64,000 bases of DNA from Exiguobacterium alkaliphilum 12/1 (GCF_000714435.1 NZ_JJMW01000022.1:1-64000); one strand, 5' to 3'. Shown: positions 35,849 to 44,017, counted from the stretch's first letter. Translations and numbers: made by a program. Notes: generated by a model not told the origin, from the sequence alone.

Positions 35849-35949
35849 TCCACGCATCCATCTCTCTTTTCGTACCCTCGTCCCTTTTTTATAATGAGAG
35901 GTAGAGAACCCGTCATGGGGGCGAATCGGACGATCAGGAAATCAACAGA

Positions 35950-36172
35950 ATCGGAAACCAATCGAACACGATTGGAGATGGTCACGCCAGACGAGCGCGT
36001 GTTCGCGGACGCAAAAGAGAAGCATGACATGCGTTGGACCCGTTACCGGGGACTTGAAAAAGTTTCAATGCAGACGATGCTTACCTTTGCTGCCCTCAAT
36101 CTCAAGAAGATGGCGGGCAGAGCGCCCTCATTTGTGTGGCCGTCAACAGTGGTTGAGGTCTTTTTACTTTAA
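35950..36172 (+). pseudogene. IS1182-type transposase C-terminal remnant
   Basis: An open frame in this stretch contains DERVFADAKEKHDMRWTRYRG and LEKVSMQTMLTFAALNLKKM, the very conserved C-terminal end of IS1182-family transposases. Nothing of the N-terminal or catalytic part remains. The upstream sequence (35896-35912, AGGTAGAGAACCCGTCA) recurs in similar form at about 37075, possibly a relic of the element's end. A dead fragment. Confidence 0.75.
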
Positions 36173-36741
36173 TTACCGAAAGCTGCTGCACATGATCCGA
36201 CCACTGATGATACCCCGAAAAGGTCTAATAAAGCCTCTCTCGTATCTGGACCAGCATCTTTGGCAGCTAGTCGGACGGCTTGATTGAGTGATGCTGTCTT
36301 ACTTAGCTTATCCTCTCGCGACATTTGGTAATACGGTTTGACGGCTTTTACGAACTTAGTTGCTCCTCCGACCGATTTAAGTGCAGATTTGATTTTAAGG
36401 ATTTTAGCGGGTGTGAAGTTAACCACGAGTGCAGTGCCCACTGCTCCTACACAACCAGCAATCGACGAGACACTTGCTGCCCGGAACACAACTGATTCTC
36501 CATTCTCATTTAATTCAAGATGGAAGCTGACTTCGCTCTCGATATGAGCCTTAATAGCATCTTCACCCTGCAAGATTATCTCATCAGGCATGTTCTCGAT
36601 TGCAGTCAATAATTCAATTAATTCCAAATCCTCCTCACTTAATTCTTCCTCAGCACTAGCTACACCCATTGGGATGAAAGCTACTGAAAACAGGAGTACT
36701 ATCGACATTACAAGAGATAAAAGTTTTGACTTTTTGGGCAT
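36169..36741 (-). CDS. putative secreted protein of unknown function
   Basis: 190 residues from ATG 36741 (AAGGAGGACTG). A clear signal peptide (MPKKSKLL then a hydrophobic core, VASAEEE cleavage near residue 29). The mature part has an acidic stretch (EEELSEEDLELIELLTAIEN), then two Cys (in AGCVGAVG and VGSCAAAFGN) enclosing a hydrophobic, basic region FTPAKILKIKSALK. Two Cys at the ends of a hydrophobic C-terminal domain after an acidic propeptide would suit a processed toxin or bacteriocin-like peptide, but I do not recognise a family. The gene is visibly AT-rich and uses AT-ending codons unlike its neighbours, a sign of transfer. Confidence 0.7.
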   Translation of the reverse strand: MPKKSKLLSLVMSIVLLFSVAFIPMGVASAEEELSEEDLELIELLTAIENMPDEIILQGEDAIKAHIESEVSFHLELNENGESVVFRAASVSSIAGCVGAVGTALVVNFTPAKILKIKSALKSVGGATKFVKAVKPYYQMSREDKLSKTASLNQAVRLAAKDAGPDTREALLDLFGVSSVVGSCAAAFGN

Positions 36742-36745
36742 GATC

Positions 36746-36916
36746 TCAGTCCTCCTTAGTAGTTTTGACTGCAAACTTAAGTCCAACAACAGCTATAAAT
36801 ACTGCAATGGTGACTATAGTCTTTGTTGTATTGGTCATTCCATCGACAAAGAAATACATAAATGTTACTGCGGCGAGCAACAAAATGTAAATCCACTCTT
36901 TAGCTGAATTTTTCAT
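36746..36916 (-). CDS. small membrane protein, 56 residues, partner of the secreted protein
   Basis: ATG at 36916 follows TTAGGAGGTTGGAC, a very strong site. MKNSAKEWIYILLLAAVTFM and VTIAVFIAVVGLKFAV form two membrane helices with a short polar loop (DGMTNTTKT) and a charged tail. It ends four bases before the next start, so the two genes are one operon. Size and topology resemble small immunity proteins, which is only a suggestion. Confidence 0.7.
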   Translation of the reverse strand: MKNSAKEWIYILLLAAVTFMYFFVDGMTNTTKTIVTIAVFIAVVGLKFAVKTTKED

Positions 36917-37083
36917 ATGTCCAACCTCCTAACAGTTGCCAAATTAACATACTCAATCATGGAACGAAACCCCTGGAAAAATCGTTAAAGGGAAAAGACA
37001 TGCGTCTTAAATTGGAACTAGGGAAATATATATTTTACGGCGGTTATGAAAAAAGTAGACTTATGAAAGGTAGAGAACCAGTC
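36917..37083. other. AT-rich intergenic region, possible IS end relic
   Basis: No gene. It should contain the promoter of the leftward operon; no consensus pair is clear. AGGTAGAGAACCAGTCA near 37071-37087 matches 35896-35912 in 16 of 17 positions. Confidence 0.45.
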
Positions 37084-37085
37084 AA

Positions 37086-37126
37086 CGAAAAAGTCACGTT
37101 TCAGTTCGCCTGAAACGTGACTTTTT
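37086..37126. terminator. bidirectional intrinsic terminator
   Basis: GAAAAAGTCACGTTTCAG and CTGAAACGTGACTTTTTC form a long perfect stem. There is no intact rightward gene directly before it. Confidence 0.85.
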
Positions 37127-37135
37127 CTTCAATCT

Positions 37136-37166
37136 GAAAGGCAGCCGCGGCTACCTTTTTTTATAT
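37136..37166 (+). terminator. terminator hairpin resembling the sequence behind the kinase gene
   Basis: AAAGGCAGCCGCGGCTACC followed by TTTTTTT. The sequence directly after the corrected kinase stop (35671-35691, AAAAGGCAGCTGCGGCTGAC) is a close copy without the T run, as if 35.69-37.14 kb had been inserted into the original terminator with duplication of the hairpin. Confidence 0.7.
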
Positions 37167-37448
37167 GTCTTGGCCTTTGAACGTTTCTTCCGATTCGTTC
37201 ATGAGCCGCTCACGCTCGGCGTGGGTCTGCGGGAAGCCGTTCGCTTGCCATTCGGCCCGGTGGTTCGAGTCGAGCTGGGTGAGTCCCGCCTCGGCCTCGT
37301 CCTTATCCGAATCGACACTCTCCATCCGGTCCATCTTGCTCCACGTGTCATCCTCGCGGTCTTGCGTCAGCAGTGCCGCCACTTTCGGCGCCACGAGCGC
37401 GGCCCCGGCGACGCCGAGGACGATGCCCATTAACACTTTTTTATCCAT
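37161..37448 (-). CDS. hypothetical small membrane-anchored protein
   Basis: 95 residues, AGGAGGGGTAGC before ATG. One N-terminal hydrophobic helix (VLMGIVLGVAGAALVAPKVAALL) with two Lys in front, followed by a long charged, probably disordered tail. Resembles YtxH-like small proteins only in layout. Function unknown. Confidence 0.7.
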   Translation of the reverse strand: MDKKVLMGIVLGVAGAALVAPKVAALLTQDREDDTWSKMDRMESVDSDKDEAEAGLTQLDSNHRAEWQANGFPQTHAERERLMNESEETFKGQDI

Positions 37449-37570
37449 GCTACCCCTCCTTAGTCACTATGTACGGATAATTCCACCATTGTTTTAAATC
37501 GAAACCATTTCGTGAAGCGTTTACACGAAATCGGAAAGTGGAATAACAGAGAGACAAGGAGGCGAAACGA

Positions 37571-37771
37571 ATGAAAAAAGAAAACCAGCCATCTAAGCGT
37601 CGCTTCGACAATCCGGACGCCGTCGATACAGACAAGGACAGCATCTTCGACGAGGAAGGGATGGAGACGGTCGACCCGATTCCAGTCGAAGAATTGAATC
37701 AAGAAGTGAAAGACGAGAAGCGTAAGCGCCACTCAAAAGACGACTCGGTTAGCGAGAAAAAATATAACTAA
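37571..37771 (+). CDS. hypothetical hydrophilic protein, 66 residues
   Basis: AAGGAGGCGAAACG precedes ATG. Very charged, no hydrophobic core (MKKENQPSKRRFDNPDAVD ... KRKRHSKDDSVSEKKYN), likely disordered. A strong ribosome site and its own terminator argue that it is real. Not recognised. Confidence 0.65.
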   Translation: MKKENQPSKRRFDNPDAVDTDKDSIFDEEGMETVDPIPVEELNQEVKDEKRKRHSKDDSVSEKKYN

Positions 37772-37808
37772 CGTAAAAGGATGCGGCTCGGCCGCATCCT
37801 TTTACGTT
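37770..37808. terminator. bidirectional terminator
   Basis: GTAAAAGGATGCGG and CCGCATCCTTTTAC, a 14-base stem with a short loop, between the convergent 66-residue gene and cdd. Confidence 0.9.
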
Positions 37809-38209
37809 AAATCTTTCGGCGAGAAGCCGTATGGAAGCATCTCTTCTTTCGTCATCACTTTCGTGTCTCCCGCCATATTCGCCAAAATCAACGTGAAGTC
37901 GTCACTCGCGAACTCGGCGATGACTTGACGGCAAGCACCGCACGGCGAGATCGGCCCGTCTGTGTCACCGACGACGACGACCGTCTCAATCGTCTTGCTG
38001 CCTTCTGACACGGCCTTAAAGATGGCCGTCCGTTCAGCACACATCGACAAACCGTATGAGGCGTTCTCGACGTTACAACCGGAAATCTCTTTCCCCGTCT
38101 CATCGATGACGACGGCGCCGACATTGAATTTTGAATAAGGCGTATATGCGCGCGTACGGGCCGCGATCGCCTTTTGGACAAGTTCGTTCACTTGGTCTTG
38201 TGGAATCAT
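37802..38209 (-). CDS. cdd: cytidine deaminase
   Basis: 135 residues from ATG 38209, which has GCGGAGGAAC upstream; the frame extends to 38293 but without a ribosome site. Tetrameric CDA type: VGAVVIDETGKEISGCNVENASYG, catalytic MCAERTAI (Cys-Ala-Glu) and PCGACRQVI (zinc Cys pair). Converts cytidine and deoxycytidine to uridine in nucleoside salvage. Lies alone behind rlmD. Confidence 0.92.
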   Translation of the reverse strand: MIPQDQVNELVQKAIAARTRAYTPYSKFNVGAVVIDETGKEISGCNVENASYGLSMCAERTAIFKAVSEGSKTIETVVVVGDTDGPISPCGACRQVIAEFASDDFTLILANMAGDTKVMTKEEMLPYGFSPKDLT

Positions 38210-38265
38210 TGGATGTTCCTCCGCTTCGTTTTCTAAAGGAAGTCTGACATCTGAACTATACAATG

Positions 38266-38292
38266 AAAACGCTTTCTCATCAAGCGTTTTCA
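38266..38292 (-). terminator. hairpin after rlmD
   Basis: GAAAACGCT and AGCGTTTTC pair around a nine-base loop just after the rlmD stop. The T run is short, so termination may be partial and readthrough into cdd possible. Confidence 0.55.
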
Positions 38293-38300
38293 TCGACTTG

Positions 38301-39677
38301 TCAATATTTCTTCTTTTTCTTTTTCTCGAAGACGACGACCGACTCGACGTGCGCCGTCTGCGGGAACATATCGTACGGCTGGACGTAATTCACTTTGTAT
38401 CCGGCTTTCATGAGTTGGTCCGCGTCACGGGCGAGCGTCTGTGGGTTACATGACACATAGACGAGTCGTTGCGCTTTCGAAGAGATGATCGCGTTCAACA
38501 GTTGGTGGTCGACTCCGGTGCGCGGTGGGTCGACGACGATGACGTCAGGGATCCATCCGTCCTTCACCCAACGCGGAATCCAGTGCTCGGCCCGACCTTC
38601 GACATACGTCGCATGGTTGAACCCGTTCTCGCGCATATGGGCATTGGCGTCTTCGACCGCCTCTGGGACGACTTCCATCCCGCGAATCTCTTTGGCGTGC
38701 GGCGCGAGCCACAGCCCGATCGACCCGACGCCGGCATACGCGTCGATGACACGTTCTTCGCCCGTCAAAGCGGCCGCCTCGACGACTTCACGATACATGA
38801 CCTCGGTCTGGGCCGGGTTCAGTTGGAAGAACGCGCGTGGCGACAAGTGGTAATGGACGTCGTCGAGCTGTTCGTCCATCTTCTCTTGGCCGGCGATGTG
38901 AATCGTACGATAGCCGAAGATGACGCCCGAACGGTTCGAGTTGATGTTCAAATGGAACGAGACGACGTTCGGCAACCCCATGATGCGATCGCTAAGTTCG
39001 TCTAGGTCCGGTACATCTTCATGCCCGACGACGAGGACGACTTGGACGTCGTTCGTCTTATAGCCCGAGCGGACGACGACAGTCCGGGCAAAGCCAGTAT
39101 CACGACGCGCGTCGTACACCGGGATGTCGAGCTCGTTCAAGATCCGGACGATGGCGTTGTTGATATTCGTCGTGTCGCGCTGTTGGACCATACAATGTTC
39201 AATCGGGACGAGCGTATTCGAGTTCGGTTTATACAGCCCCGACACGATTTCACCACGACGGACACTGAGCGGGAACTGAGATTTGTTTCGGTAATACCAA
39301 GGATCTTTCATCCCTTTTGTCGGGCGGATGTTCGATTTGTCGACGTTCAGTTTCGTCTTTTGACGGAACGCGTTGCGAACGATTTCTTCCTTATACTCCA
39401 TTTGAAGGCGTGGGCTCATATGTTGAATCTGACAGCCCCCACACTCGTCATAGATTGGGCACGGCGGTTTGACACGGTCTTTTGACGCATTGTCGCGCTT
39501 GACGACACGGGCCTCGGCATAGTTTCGTTCGACGCGTGTAATCTCGACTTTCGCCTCTTCACCCGGCAACAAGTTCGGAATAAAGACGACCATCCGATTG
39601 ATGGTCGCAATCCCCTCCCCGTTAATTCCGAGACGTTCGGCGGTGACGCTCTTGTAATCTCCTACGATCAGTTTCAA
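38301..39677 (-). CDS. rlmD: 23S rRNA (uracil-5-)-methyltransferase, RlmCD/RlmD family
   Basis: 458 residues. TTG start at 39677 with AAAGGATG upstream. N-terminal TRAM domain (about 1-60), iron-sulfur Cys pattern CPIYDECGGCQIQH plus a later EHC, SAM motif VIDAYAGVGSIGLWLA, and catalytic VSCNPQTLARD preceded by VVDPPRTGVD. Makes 5-methyluridine in 23S rRNA. Ends in a run of six Lys. Six bases after yfjT, so they form an operon as in B. subtilis. Confidence 0.9.
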   Translation of the reverse strand: MKLIVGDYKSVTAERLGINGEGIATINRMVVFIPNLLPGEEAKVEITRVERNYAEARVVKRDNASKDRVKPPCPIYDECGGCQIQHMSPRLQMEYKEEIVRNAFRQKTKLNVDKSNIRPTKGMKDPWYYRNKSQFPLSVRRGEIVSGLYKPNSNTLVPIEHCMVQQRDTTNINNAIVRILNELDIPVYDARRDTGFARTVVVRSGYKTNDVQVVLVVGHEDVPDLDELSDRIMGLPNVVSFHLNINSNRSGVIFGYRTIHIAGQEKMDEQLDDVHYHLSPRAFFQLNPAQTEVMYREVVEAAALTGEERVIDAYAGVGSIGLWLAPHAKEIRGMEVVPEAVEDANAHMRENGFNHATYVEGRAEHWIPRWVKDGWIPDVIVVDPPRTGVDHQLLNAIISSKAQRLVYVSCNPQTLARDADQLMKAGYKVNYVQPYDMFPQTAHVESVVVFEKKKKKKY

Positions 39678-39683
39678 TGTGTT

Positions 39684-39881
39684 TCATCCTTTCGATCCTT
39701 GTTCTAAATCTTTGGCGTAACGTACGACTTTCGCACGTAAGGAATCAATGTCAGCTAACAGGCGATGCAAATCCTCTGGCGTCGTGTGCTCGTCCAACGT
39801 ATTGACTGACAGACAGAGCAATTCCGTTCTCGATTTCAACACATTCATTTTTCCTGCCGTATCGGTTCGTGATTTACCCAT
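39684..39881 (-). CDS. yfjT: SE1561 family small protein (YfjT-like)
   Basis: 65 residues with AAGGAGCG upstream. Matches the SE1561/YfjT family by the MGKS start, the central LKSRTELLCLSVNTLD helix and the acidic segment before a final LRAKVVRYAKDLEQG helix. Always next to the rlmC/D gene; function unknown. Confidence 0.75.
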   Translation of the reverse strand: MGKSRTDTAGKMNVLKSRTELLCLSVNTLDEHTTPEDLHRLLADIDSLRAKVVRYAKDLEQGSKG

Positions 39882-39966
39882 CTCATGATCGCTCCTTTGG
39901 TTCGTGACAAAGAGTTGTTATTATAGCATACTATTTCGTGTGACTAGATGAAAAGGTGGAATCAAC

Positions 39967-41073
39967 ATGCAAAACATCTCGACAACGTTTGATCCGTGGG
40001 AAGCGTATCTCGATCAAACCGAGTTCGGTCGTCTCGTCCTTTCGAACGTGGAAGTGACGACGACCAAACTATGCAACATGCGCTGCGAACACTGTGCCGT
40101 CGGCTATATGCTCGACCAGACCGAAACTCCTGAAGTGCCCCTCGAACTGCTCATCTCGCGTCTCGACGAGATTGAACATTTGCGTGCGTTCTCGATTACG
40201 GGCGGCGAGCCGATGCTATCAATGAAATCGGTCCGCAACTACGTCGTGCCGCTGCTCAAATATGCCAAGGAACGCGGGGCTAGGACGCAAATCAATTCGA
40301 ACTTGACGTTGCCGTTGTCTCGCTATCATCTTATTACCCCGTACCTCGACGTTTTGCACATTTCGCATAACTGGGGGACGGATGCCGACTTTTTAGAAGG
40401 CGGATTCGCGATGATGGATCGGAAGCCGAGCGAGGCCGCGCGGTTGAAGATGCTCCAGACGATGAAAGACAACGCCCGTGCCCTCACGTCAGAAGGCATT
40501 ATCGTATCGGCCGAGACGATGCTCAACAAACGGACGATTCCTCATCTGAAGGCAATCCATGAGGAAATCGTCTCGCTCGGCTGTCAGCGCATGGAGGTAC
40601 ACCCGATGTACCCCGCCGACTTTGCGAGCGCGCTCGAATCGGCCTCACTCCCGGACATTCGCCAAGCCATCCACGACCTGCTCGACGTGCGGGATGAAAA
40701 CGTTTGGATGCTGTTCGGTACGTTGCCTTTCTATGCGTGTTCCGACTTACCGGAAGACCGCGCCTTGTTGAAGCGGCTGCATGAAGCGAAAAACGTCACG
40801 GTCCGAAACGACCCAGACGGCCGTTCTCGTTTGAACACGAACATCTTTGACGGTGAGATTATCGTCACTGATTTCGGCGATGAACTCGGGTCGCTCGGGA
40901 CGTTGTATGACACATCGTTCCAAGAGGCGTATGAGACGTGGACGAACAGTACCTTGAACGCGACGTTGTCTTGTCATTGTCCGGCCGTGAAATGTCTCGG
41001 TCCGAACGCGCTCGTCAAGCAAGCGTACTATCCAGAAATTGACTTTCAAAAACGTGTCGCCGACCCGTTTTAA
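39967..41073 (+). CDS. yfkAB: YfkAB radical SAM/CxCxxxxC-motif protein
   Basis: 368 residues. Radical SAM cluster CNMRCEHC (CxxxCxxC), SAM-binding SITGGEPML, and the C-terminal family motif CHCPAVKCLG (CxCxxxxC) near residue 335, which probably holds a second cluster. Corresponds to the joined yfkA-yfkB of B. subtilis. Reaction unknown. AAAAGGTGG precedes the start. Confidence 0.9.
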   Translation: MQNISTTFDPWEAYLDQTEFGRLVLSNVEVTTTKLCNMRCEHCAVGYMLDQTETPEVPLELLISRLDEIEHLRAFSITGGEPMLSMKSVRNYVVPLLKYAKERGARTQINSNLTLPLSRYHLITPYLDVLHISHNWGTDADFLEGGFAMMDRKPSEAARLKMLQTMKDNARALTSEGIIVSAETMLNKRTIPHLKAIHEEIVSLGCQRMEVHPMYPADFASALESASLPDIRQAIHDLLDVRDENVWMLFGTLPFYACSDLPEDRALLKRLHEAKNVTVRNDPDGRSRLNTNIFDGEIIVTDFGDELGSLGTLYDTSFQEAYETWTNSTLNATLSCHCPAVKCLGPNALVKQAYYPEIDFQKRVADPF

Positions 41074-41125
41074 TTCCTTCGCATCGGGAAATATTTAGTA
41101 TCTAAACTGAATCGAGGTGTATGAG

Positions 41126-41320
41126 ATGACTGCCATCTATGTATTCATGATCACCGTCATGGCCATCATCATTTTCGGTGGTGTGCTTAGCATCTTATTG
41201 ACAGCCGCATTCGTTTCAGACAAAGTAGACCGTGATGAAGTTTTCAGTCAAGGCAGTTGGGACGATGAGCTCTTACATTTGAACCATCTCACTCAACCGA
41301 TTGACGAAACAAAAAGCTGA
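41126..41320 (+). CDS. small membrane protein, 64 residues
   Basis: ATG at 41126 six bases after GAGGTG. One hydrophobic helix (IYVFMITVMAIIIFGGVLSILL) then an acidic tail. Lies between yfkAB and an MFS gene and has its own terminator behind it. Not recognised. Confidence 0.65.
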   Translation: MTAIYVFMITVMAIIIFGGVLSILLTAAFVSDKVDRDEVFSQGSWDDELLHLNHLTQPIDETKS

Positions 41321-41345
41321 GAACCTTCTCAGCTTTTTACTATGT
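41314..41345 (+). terminator. intrinsic terminator
   Basis: AAAAAGCTGAGAA and TTCTCAGCTTTTT form a 13-base stem. It overlaps the stop of the 64-residue gene and precedes the MFS gene by about 17 bases. Confidence 0.9.
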
Positions 41346-41361
41346 AATGACGAGGTGAACT

Positions 41362-42504
41362 ATGCAACGGTTTCGTTTTTCGATTTTATTGCTTATCGTA
41401 TTTATTTCCGGGTTGATTCAAGGGGCGCTCATCCCGCTGTTATCGACGCTCATCGAACGCGACGGGACCCCTGCATGGTTGAATGGCCTGAACGCCACGA
41501 TGCTCTATCTCGGTGTCATCGTCTCGGCGCCATTGCTCGAACGGTTCGTCCGCAAGTACGGGTTTCGACCGACCATCGTCTTAGGCATCGTCTTGACGGC
41601 GCTCGCGACGTTCTTCTTACCACTTTGGCCAACGCTCCTTGCCTGGGCCGTCATGCGTTTCGTCATCGGTTTTGGTGACTCCGCACTCCATTACGGCTCG
41701 CAAGTATGGGTGACGTCCGTGAGCGAAAAACGAAGCCTCGGTCGAGCGATGGCGTACTACGGCATGTCGTTCAGTCTCGGCTTTGCCGTCGGTCCACTCA
41801 TCGCACCGCTCGTCGACCTGCATTTCTGGTTGCCGTTCCTCGTCTTGATTTTCTTCTGTCTCGCCTCACTCGTCCTCATCTTTAAAGTCGAGAACGAATT
41901 CCCTGAAGCGGAGAAAGTGAAAACAGACTCGACCGGGCGGATTCGGCTTGTGTTGATTGGTGCCGGCTATACGCTGCTCCCTGCCTTTACATACGGGTTT
42001 CTCGAGGCGAGCTTGAATGCGAACTTGCCAATCTTCACGGTCCGAAACGACATCGGGCTCGCTCAGACGAGTACGCTGATCACGACGTTCATCGTCGCTT
42101 CCATCCTCGTCCAACTCCCGCTCGGTCGTCTTGCCGATCACTTCGGGAAGAAACGCATCTTACAAATCGTGTTGACGCTCGGTACGGTATTGTTTGCGCT
42201 CGCGAACTTAGCCGTCGACCATTATGTGTGGCTACTCGTCTTGTTCGCCTTGGCCGGGGCCGGTCTCGGATCGACTTATTCCCTCGGCCTCGCCCATATG
42301 ACCGAAGTGTTGCCACGCTCGCTGTTACCGACCGGCAACATGCTCTATAGCATCGCGTTCAGCGTCGGTTCGATTAGTGGTCCGATGATTGGTGCGTTTT
42401 GGATCAGTTTGCCAAAAGACGTATATTTTCTCATGTATACACTCATCCTCGGGATTCTCGCCGTCAGCCTGTTCACGGCCAAAGCCAAACCGATTGATAT
42501 GTAA
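41362..42504 (+). CDS. yfkF: MFS transporter, YfkF-like
   Basis: 380 residues, 12 hydrophobic segments. MFS signature between helices 2 and 3 reads LERFVRKYGFRP and again in the second half LADHFGKKRILQ. Position beside yfkAB suggests YfkF of B. subtilis. Efflux substrate unknown. GAGGTG upstream of ATG. Confidence 0.8.
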   Translation: MQRFRFSILLLIVFISGLIQGALIPLLSTLIERDGTPAWLNGLNATMLYLGVIVSAPLLERFVRKYGFRPTIVLGIVLTALATFFLPLWPTLLAWAVMRFVIGFGDSALHYGSQVWVTSVSEKRSLGRAMAYYGMSFSLGFAVGPLIAPLVDLHFWLPFLVLIFFCLASLVLIFKVENEFPEAEKVKTDSTGRIRLVLIGAGYTLLPAFTYGFLEASLNANLPIFTVRNDIGLAQTSTLITTFIVASILVQLPLGRLADHFGKKRILQIVLTLGTVLFALANLAVDHYVWLLVLFALAGAGLGSTYSLGLAHMTEVLPRSLLPTGNMLYSIAFSVGSISGPMIGAFWISLPKDVYFLMYTLILGILAVSLFTAKAKPIDM

Positions 42505-42542
42505 AAAGGGATGGAGCTCGCCGGAGCCCCATCCCTTTTCGT
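42505..42542. terminator. bidirectional terminator
   Basis: AAAAAGGGATGG-GCTC and GAGC-CCATCCCTTTT with a small bulge, between the MFS gene and the convergent hypothetical gene. Confidence 0.85.
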
Positions 42543-42845
42543 TTATTCTCTCGCCGGACCGACGCGGACGTCATTTCGCTCGAACGCCTGAATGAACACT
42601 TCATCGAGCGCGTACGGTTCTGTCTCAAGTGTGGCCAACACGTCCGACTTGAGCGTCACCTCGATGACCCGGTCGTTAATTTGCCATTTCGTCTGAATGT
42701 CGTCGCCTTGTCGCACGGCACGCGCATCCACTTGGTCATGGTGCTCTTTTAACCCCCGACTCACGCACTTCATCACGTACTTGACGTACTCATCACGCGG
42801 TTGCCGCGAGACGAGTATATTGCGGACAATCTGGTTTCTCGTCAC
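42543..42845 (-). CDS. hypothetical protein, 100 residues
   Basis: GTG start at 42845 chosen because AAGGAGGAAAGAAC lies directly before it; the longer frame to 42953 has none. Small soluble alpha/beta protein (TRNQIVRNILVSRQPRDEYV ... RVIEVTLKSDVLATLETEPYALDEVFIQA). Not recognised. Confidence 0.65.
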   Translation of the reverse strand: MTRNQIVRNILVSRQPRDEYVKYVMKCVSRGLKEHHDQVDARAVRQGDDIQTKWQINDRVIEVTLKSDVLATLETEPYALDEVFIQAFERNDVRVGPARE

Positions 42846-42977
42846 GTTCTTTCCTCCTTCCTTTATGACACGTTGTACGCAAGTCTTTACGACGAAGACC
42901 GACTGTGAACTGAAAGAATTCAGAATTTTTAATATATTTTCCCATGAGAACACAATTCCGTCAACCGCGCTTCAATC

Positions 42978-43913
42978 TCATTTGCGCACAGACTGTTTAC
43001 GACCTTGGAAGTAAGTCGATAAATAAATCCCCGCGACGACGAACAACAGCCCGACGAGTGCATTCCACGGAATCGTCTCTCCGAGTAAAACACCCGATAA
43101 GATGACCCCGAATAAGGGAACAAAGAACATATAGAGTGACACGCGGCTGACCGGATTATATTTCATCAGCGTGTTCCATAAGGTGAACCCGACCGCAGAT
43201 AACAGTGCCAAGTATAAGAGGAATAACAGCGTTTTCCCGGTGTAAGGCAAGAACACACCACCTGGGTCCAGTACCACGCCAACGGTGAGCAGGCCGAGCG
43301 ATCCGAACACCATCGCCCAAGCCGTCATCGGCGCAACGTCGTGGCTACGGGAGTAATCTTTTGCGATCAAGTTGCCGAACGCCCCCGAGACCATCGCCAA
43401 AATGAGCAACACTTCCCCGACCCCAAACCCGATCTCTGAACTCGCGGACGGCCAGTTGGCGATGACGATGCCGGAAAAGCCGAGTGTGAGGGCGATTCCT
43501 TTCAACCGATTCAACCGGTCGTCCTCGTACCGAAAATGCGCAAGCGCCATTTGGAAGAAGGATGTCGAACCTGCGATAATCGAACCTTGCACGCCCGTCG
43601 ACAGCGACAGTCCGACGTAGAAAAACAAATATTGTAAAAATGTCAGAAACGCACCGAGGTGCGCATACGCCTTCACGCGTTCGACCGTCAAATGAATCGG
43701 TCGCTTGAAGACGGTACGGCTTATCAATAAAAGTAAGACACCCGCAAGCAAAAACCGTTCTCCAGCAAAAATGAGTTGCTGACCATATTCGTCCGGACTG
43801 ATTTCAAGCGCTTCATAGCTCAGTTTGATAAACGGGAACGCACTCCCCCATAAGAACGTGTTCAATAAAGCGAACAACGTGACGGTCCAAGGCCGTTGAA
43901 ACAAGTTGGGCAT
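42978..43913 (-). CDS. EamA/DMT-family transporter
   Basis: 311 residues from ATG 43913 (AAGGAGATT). Ten hydrophobic segments in two EamA repeats; typical features are NTFLWGSAFPFIK in helix 1 and PVSRVSLYMFFVPLFGVILSG in the second repeat. Exporter of a metabolite, unknown. Shares its upstream region with the metal ATPase; a Fur/Per-like box at 43979-43993 lies 66 bases from its start. Confidence 0.82.
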   Translation of the reverse strand: MPNLFQRPWTVTLFALLNTFLWGSAFPFIKLSYEALEISPDEYGQQLIFAGERFLLAGVLLLLISRTVFKRPIHLTVERVKAYAHLGAFLTFLQYLFFYVGLSLSTGVQGSIIAGSTSFFQMALAHFRYEDDRLNRLKGIALTLGFSGIVIANWPSASSEIGFGVGEVLLILAMVSGAFGNLIAKDYSRSHDVAPMTAWAMVFGSLGLLTVGVVLDPGGVFLPYTGKTLLFLLYLALLSAVGFTLWNTLMKYNPVSRVSLYMFFVPLFGVILSGVLLGETIPWNALVGLLFVVAGIYLSTYFQGRKQSVRK

Positions 43914-43978
43914 GTCACCAAATCTCCTTAATCTTTTAGTTTGTGAGTTGTTCTCTTCCATGATAAAATAACCTTACA

Positions 43979-43993
43979 TGATAATAATTATAA
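43979..43993. promoter_or_regulatory. Per/Fur-type box
   Basis: TGATAATAATTATAA is a 7-1-7 palindrome that differs from the Per box consensus TTATAATnATTATAA in one position and from the Fur box TGATAATnATTATCA in one. It lies between the EamA and metal ATPase genes. A PerR gene is in the same window. Confidence 0.7.
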
Positions 43994-44017
43994 ATAAGGA
44001 TAATCGATTAAAACCAA

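Larger units (their letters stand above)
34281..35894 (+). pseudogene. sensor histidine kinase, frameshifted at its extreme C terminus
   Basis: Membrane helix 1 at about 14-34, extracytoplasmic sensor to about 160, helix 2 about 160-180, HAMP, HisKA with the phospho-His in FLANVSHELRTPLSYI, then ATPase motifs NLLDNALRY, DEGRGIPREDL, FYRVNKSRT and GGTGLGLAIAKHIMERHGG. The kinase core is complete. After GSIHFASEVSQGT the expected ending is lost: a two-base AC gain in GGCACACGGTC (about 35618-35625) shifts the frame. Read without it, the protein ends VTLGLPLLP... at a stop at 35669-35671; as sequenced it runs on through a terminator and a repeat to 35894. Likely still active, since only the last strand is altered, or else a sequencing error. 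Confidence 0.8.

Noticed and set aside
35894-36172. 92-residue frame taken as an intact gene
   Set aside because: Only its last half matches the end of IS1182 transposases; no ribosome site and no catalytic part. Listed as a remnant.
38469-39485. Long frames opposite rlmD (178 and 154 residues)
   Set aside because: Rich in Asp/Arg from complementing an Arg/Ser-coded frame, no ribosome sites, inside a recognised gene on the other strand.
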